A stretch of DNA of 64,000 nt from Cryptomeria japonica (lineage: Eukaryota > Streptophyta > Pinopsida > Cupressales > Cupressaceae), in the NCBI RefSeq assembly GCF_030272615.1, contig NC_081414.1, forward strand, positions 764,007,413 to 764,071,412, given 5' to 3'. Numbering within the stretch: position 1 is the stretch's first letter; every line of letters starts with the position of its first letter. A model generated the notes under the pieces. The model was not told where the DNA came from, made no database searches, and was given only the letters and a program-made list of their open reading frames with translations. This document shows, piece by piece, positions 58,922-64,000 of this stretch. The position numbers and the translations under genes were made by a program.

Positions 58922-61900
58922 ATGGCTTCTGCATCCAAAGCCTCTTCTATCTCTTCCACACCTGAGGAGTCATCTGAATCCCTTAGGAAGAAGGTGAAAT
59001 ACAATGCCCTATCTAAAATTCTCACTAGAGTCATTGTCGAAGGGGATGTTTCTAGTTATATTGATTGCAGACTGGAAGACCTAGGGTCTCTAGTGATTCA
59101 CTCCTAGTTAAGTTTGTTTTGTAGGAAAGACAAGAAGATTAAACTAGAATATAGTGTGATCAAGAAGAATAAATTTCACAATGCAGTGTATTTTCTCAAA
59201 GAATTCATAGATGATCACATAAGAATCATTCTCAGTAGGGTTCATGGTGACAAAATGTATCTTGAACGAACTCATGATATCACACCTAAGGCAATCTATG
59301 TCATGACCGATTTCTACAATGTTGGAGAAATCCCTGTTCTCCGCAAGGTCACAAAAACCAAAGTGACAGAGCTCACTGGTTCTGTGAGCGACAAGAGGGA
59401 AATGACTGTTAATACCATTAGAGATGATTTGGTGAAGTATGCATGCATGGTGATCAGGTATAGAGTATTCTACGCTAGCAAAATGAATTATGTTCCTACA
59501 GCTACGGTGTATGTCACTTATCGGATGATTAAGGAAGATGCAAAGTACAGCTTGTGTACCTACATGCAAAAACAACTCATGGAGAATTTGAAATCCATCA
59601 AAGAGGACAAGACACTGAGGTTCAAATTTAGTCAACTACTTGTCGGGTTGTATTTCTACTTTCAAGGGTATTTTCCAGGAGTTGGTGATGTTCAATGGTC
59701 TAGTGACCTACCGGTTACCAGAAAAATCAAGGAGAGTCTGCAAGTAGTGGGATCTACTTATTTGGAGACTATAAACAGGTATTTTGATGAGTTCACATTG
59801 AAGATGAACCAGAGAACAAGAATATCAAGTGACCTAGTTAAGAAGTATGAAGATGATATATGTTTCACAATCAAAGTGAATCATTGAATAATGGAAGCGG
59901 TTGAGCCTAGACAAGATAAATTTGAGCCTATGGGATATGAAATGGTGAATGATATACTTATTGGGTATGCCTCTACCCTACTTTTTTCACCGCTTGATCC
60001 AAAGAAGAAGAGGACCGGTACCTACTCTGAGAGGCTTAATCCTACTGTAGTACTGAAGTAGAAGAAGAGGAAAGTTGTGCCATTGGCATCGCCACCAGTT
60101 ACATCTGCTGCCAGTCCTAAATTGACAAGGAGGTCACCAACCAAGAAGAAACTAGAGGCTATTCTGCCAAAGCTATTTGAGAGGAAGAAGAGAAACAAGA
60201 ACAAAGCACAGGATTTGGTAGACACTGAATTGGAAGAAGAAATAAAGAAGGTGAGGCAATCGAGTAAGAAGACCAAGCCAACCGGTAATGTACCTGCAAC
60301 CTCTGCACTGGTAAATATGCATGTTCCTTCTTACAAGCCTATGACACATTATCAAAGGATTATAAAGAACATTAGAAGGAAAATTTTTGATGATCTAAAA
60401 GATTATTTTGATAATCTTAGCAATATTGAAAAGCAAGAGGTAGAGAAAGAACTTATTAAGTATCTATGTGATAATGATCGGTCTCTGATTGATATTAAAC
60501 CTATTGTTCCTAATTTTTGTATAATTATTTGGGTAATAAATGGTGCATTGTCATTCAAAAGGAACGATAAATTAGGGAGTAAATTTTTGCTCAATATTTT
60601 CTGGATGCCTCTAATTCTGAATTATTTGAGCTTCTTAATCAGTACAAAGGCATCTTCTTCATGCAAAAGAAAAGACTTCAGTTACTTGGAGGTAAAGTCT
60701 CAGAGGTGGAAAAAGACACCCATTTGCAGGCTAAAGCAGCTATCAAGATGTAGAAGGTATCCAAAGCAAATCGGCAGGTTGAGAAAGAGCCTGACCTATC
60801 TACATCTAAACTAGATGAAACCTTCAATGATCAAGGAGAAAAAGTAACTGAGCAGAATGACCCTATTGATGTGGATGTGCCAAATGCTGAAGGTACTCAA
60901 CCAGAAGAAGAAGATAAAGAGAAAATGGAGAAAGAAAAAGTAGAGAAAGAGAAACATGAGAAAGTGAAAGTGGAGAAGGAGAAGTAAGAGAAGGAGAAAC
61001 AGGAAAAAGAGAAAGCGGAAAAGGAAAAGGTAGAGAAGAGAGTGGAAAAATAAAAATATGAGAAAGCGGAAAAAGAGAAAGTTGACAAAGAGAAAGAAGA
61101 GAAAGAGAAAATGGAGAAAGAGAAAGCAAAAAAGGAAAAACTTGAGAAAGAAAAAATGGAGAAAGAGAAGGCAGAGAGAGAGGAGAAGGAAAAATAGGAA
61201 AAGGAGAAAGAAGAGAAGGAGAAAAAGGAGAAAGAGGAGAAGGAGAAATAGCAGAAAGAGGAGAAGGAGAAATAGCAAAAAGAGGAGAAGGAGAAACTAG
61301 AGAAGGAGAAGGAGGAGAAGGAGAAGGAGAAATAGGAGAAGGAGAAAGAGGAAAAAGAAAAGGCTGACAAGGAGGCCAAGGCAAGAGAAGAGCAGGAGAA
61401 GAGGAGACAAGAGGATCTCAAGGAAAAAGAAGGAGGATAGACTCCCAAGGAAACTGAAGAGAAAGATCAGACTAAACAGGTTGATCCTACCGGTCTCAGT
61501 GACCTGACTCTTGTCTGTTTCACCGGGTTGGAAGATGAAAATGAGCTACTCCGAAGCATTCAACTAGCTCAAGAATGATTGGAGGAACCAAGGAAGAAGA
61601 AAGAAAAGGATGTTATTCAATTTTTTGTTGATACTCTCTCAAGCTCAGTCCCCAATTCCACTCTTCCCAGTATCGATCCTTCAATGGCCCAGCTAAAACT
61701 CCTCTGCACTATAGTAGGTGATCAAGTGCAATCATTAGAAGATGTTGCTTAAGTTTCTACAGAGAACAGGCATGAAAAAGATCTGAAAGTTTCTTTAGTG
61801 AAGCAAATGGATGAAGATAGAGCAAAGCTAATCAAACAGAAAGATGATATAAGTTTAGCTCTGGGTGAAGGCAACCTACTCCTGAGCAAAATCTGCCAAC

Positions 61901-62325
61901 CTCACCTATTTTGCGAGGATGGTCTGGAAAAGAAAGGTCAACTCCACTCGGAACTAAAGAAGTATGTGGAGACTTTCAAAGTTCCTTATGATTCCTTCAC
62001 TATGTATGGGAAGACAATAAAGACTTTTAGTCAACACATAGCCAGGATTGACTCTGAGATCTACAAGCGGAATCATGATATGCAGGAGTTACAGATGTTG
62101 TTGCTACCGAAGTTATAGATTCTTCAGAAGTTCTTTCTAAACTTGGAAGCTATCATTGTTACTCAAGAGATGAGTACTATGGATGCCATGGAGGAGCTAG
62201 CCTTTCAGGTGAAGACTCGAAGTGAAATTGTGGCCTCACTCCTAGACACATGGTCCATAGACATGAAGGCATTCCTGAAAGACTTCAAATTTATTTTTGA
62301 GAAGTTTTATTCCTTATTATCATAA
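58922..62325 (+). pseudogene. Element A second frame: unknown N-terminal domain, Lys/Glu coiled coil, C-terminal helical part
   Basis: Starts MASASKASSISSTPEESSESL. One frame runs to about 60590, then a frameshift, then a second frame to 62325; together about 1130 codons with roughly a dozen stops. The N-terminal part (59114-59887) has KVTELTGSVSDKREMTVNTI, then YACMVIRYRVFYASKMNYVP, TYRMIKEDAKYSLCTYM, and LLVGLYFYFQGYFPG. That order (TG near the start, a YR helix, then a conserved aromatic stretch) is reminiscent of the third frame of element D. The middle (60900-61440) is a long KEKxEKEK coiled-coil run with many TAG stops. The C-terminal part is helical (LSKICQPHLF, VPYDSFTMYGKTI). No enzyme motif. 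An accessory protein of this retrotransposon lineage is the likeliest reading. Confidence 0.55.
60900..61440 (+). repeat. Lys/Glu-rich AGAAGGAGAAA tract in element A
   Basis: Purine-rich minisatellite of GAGAAAGAGAAG-like units encoding KEKEEKEK. About nine of the codons are stops, mostly TAG, at positions where the neighbours suggest CAG or AAG. Opposite-strand frames here are artefacts of composition. Confidence 0.85.
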
Positions 62326-62573
62326 CCTTATACTTTGTTTTCATGCTAATGTAATATGATTTTGCATTACTTTGTCATTGTTGTCAAAGGGGGAGTAGTA
62401 TGAAAAATTTTATGGGGAATGGTATTGAGTTTGCACATGCTTATAATTTTTGGCAAAGGGAGTAGTGTATATGTTTAGGGGGAGTAATTTTTATTATCAT
62501 ATCTGTCTTGTTTTGGAAGCACTTAGATGTCAAAATTTTCCTAAGTGTTCCCATCAATGCCAAAGGGGGAGAT
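62326..62573 (+). other. Element A 3' untranslated region and polypurine tract
   Basis: Has TCATTGTTGTCAAAGGGGGA at about 62377 and ATCAATGCCAAAGGGGGAGA ending at 62572 next to the 3' LTR, the same pair of tracts as in element C. Confidence 0.7.
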
Positions 62574-63726
62574 TGTTAGCATTTTGATAATGTTTTATAC
62601 TTAGTTGAGGTGGTTGTTGGCATGTTTAGTTGTGATTGTCATTGATGGACATGCACTTATTTTATGTATGAGTTATTCTCCACTGGTAATATGTCTTGTA
62701 TTGTTCACATTGGTATTATATGCCATTGTATGTACAATCTTTGTTTATAGAAGACTATTGGTGTTTTGCAGAAGATTCTTATCGATCAAAGCATGACCAA
62801 AGACCTCAAATAGTATGAAGACCTCGAGCAGAACGAGGACCCCTAGCGGCAGTTAATATTTTTTATCAGAACATTATGTTCCAGTTTACTAGTCTTTGTT
62901 TGTTAACAGGTAATCGGTATATTGTTTTAAACCGGTATACTTGTAAAGTGTGATGAGTTATCATCCACCAACACTTTGGCGGTGTTTCTGTGTCATGTTA
63001 CAAAATGTGTCTAGATGCTTTGAACCTAGGAAATTGTAATTCAATCTCATTGGACCGACATGAAATCAGCTTCCTATTTAAGGACATCATGTCTAGGGTT
63101 TTAGTGTGTATGTATGTTAAAGTGTGAAGTTTTTATGGAAGCATCGTATGATAGAGATTGAACATGCAAAGGATAGAAGACTGAAGTAATGCTGCAATGC
63201 ATTAACAAGGAGCAGTAAATGATCTAATCAAGCATTTTGTGCTACTTTCTAGATCATTCACTTGTTGATTACTAATCTCTTCAACAAGTCTGAAACCCTT
63301 AACCGGGTAGTCCTAGTCAAGCCTATTGTAAATCCTCTAACAAGGTGTTTCACAGTTGTGGATTTGAAATCCTTTAATAGGGTAGTCTTTAAAAGGAGTT
63401 ATCTCCTAACAAAGATCTTGATTCCTAACAGGATATATTCTAGTGAGGAACATTGTAAGGCCTTAACCGGTCTGGTTACTATTCTGTAGATAGTTGACTT
63501 GTGAGTTTTACTCACCGTGGTTTTTCCAATTTGGGTTTCCATGTCAAAATATCTTGTGTTATGGTGATTGTTCTTCTATGGGTGAATGCTTTATTTTCTA
63601 CTTGGCTTATCTATGTTTTAACCATTTTTTTGTTTAAACTACTATACCGGTCTGCAGTAAAATTGCTTAAGAGTTTGGTTAAGTTTTGGGGCATACTAAT
63701 TCACCCCCCCTTCTTAGTATTCATCA
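62574..63726 (+). repeat. Element A 3' LTR
   Basis: 1153 bp, TGTTAGCATTTTG to TATTCATCA, uninterrupted, followed by the TSD TAATT (63727-63731). It is the reference for the two parts of the split 5' LTR. Confidence 0.94.
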
Positions 63727-63731
63727 TAATT

Positions 63732-64000
63732 TCCATATCCTCTTTATTTGAATCATGAATTTAAAAATAACATGGATGGGAGGATTTACATTCCTAGAAT
63801 AAAGGGTTGTCTAAAAGATCCAATTGAAGGCACTAGGATTGGAGAAAATCGGTTTTTAAAAAAAAAGATAAAAAGTTCATTGATGATTGTCAAGGAGATA
63901 AAAATCAGAAAGAAAGCATTCAAAAGCTCAAAAATTTAATACTTGAACTCATCCAAAAGGAAGTGGTTATTCACATGCAAAAGGAATCAAACTCAGCCTT
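63732..64000 (+). other. Continuation of the host of element A
   Basis: Resumes the sequence that stops at 13421. Plus-strand frames are short and Lys-rich (ENRFLKKKIKSS, EIKIRKKAFKSSK); no domain recognised. The window ends before it can be classified. Confidence 0.35.

Larger units (their letters stand above)
13427..63726 (+). mobile_element. Element A: Copia-type non-autonomous LTR retrotransposon, split by nested insertions
   Basis: Boundaries come from two LTR copies and a 5-bp TSD, TAATT, at 13422-13426 and 63727-63731. The 3' LTR is 62574-63726. The 5' LTR is in two pieces, 13427-14384 and 56882-57114, because element B inserted into it. The primer-binding site TGGTATCAGATC (57117-57128) fits initiator tRNA-Met, and a polypurine tract (62562-62573) precedes the 3' LTR. 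The internal region (57115-62573) encodes a gag-like zinc-knuckle protein and a second long unknown frame, but no protease, integrase, reverse transcriptase or RNase H. Its own length without guests is about 7.8 kb. The terminal TG of the 5' LTR is mutated to TT. Confidence 0.9.

Noticed and set aside
60811-61448. Minus-strand frames of 155-183 codons opposite the Lys/Glu tract
   Set aside because: Phe/Leu/Ser low complexity mirrors the purine repeat on the plus strand.

Overview
The window is plant nuclear DNA made almost entirely of transposable elements. I see no host gene, rRNA or tRNA. The elements are plant types: LTR retrotransposons primed by initiator tRNA-Met, Tat/Athila-like Ty3 elements with an additional RNase H or a third ORF, and a LINE with a DUF4283 ORF1. 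Long AT-rich spacers and deeply decayed elements suggest a very large, repeat-rich genome. A gymnosperm is my guess, but nothing in the window proves the species.

From about 13.4 to 63.7 kb the window is one set of nested insertions, each bounded by its own target-site duplication (TSD). Outermost is a decayed Ty3-like region (about 10.9-13.4 kb, resuming after 63.7 kb). Into it went element A (13427-63726, TSD TAATT), a Copia-type LTR element with gag-like and unknown coding regions but no pol. Element B, a DNA transposon (14385-56877, TSD AGTT, matching inverted ends), sits in the 5' LTR of A. Inside B are F (15628-18406, TSD TATTG, a small non-coding LTR element) and C (25175-50622, TSD TTTAA, a full Copia element). 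The 5' LTR of C was hit by D (25417-43563, TSD AGTTA, Ty3, minus strand). The 5' LTR of D was hit by E (33420-42782, TSD TTAAC, Ty3, minus strand).

With its guests removed, B is about 14 kb. It carries a rightward DDE-type transposase (22143-25038, one intron, tentatively Sola-like), 29-bp GTAC-centred subterminal repeats at both ends, CT-rich tracts, palindromic repeat blocks, a seven-copy 359-bp tandem array (51120-53400), and a leftward gene of ten exons (53937-56528). All exon phases of that gene agree and predict 535 residues; I do not recognise the product. This is the most likely undescribed component of the window.

The first 13 kb hold a LINE ORF1 fragment (minus), a LINE endonuclease fragment (plus), and remnants of three other LTR elements. 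Every coding region is broken. Many of the stops are TAG, TAA or TGA where one C-to-T change from a Gln or Arg codon would explain them, as expected from long-term cytosine methylation. The window is best read as a fossil record of successive insertions.
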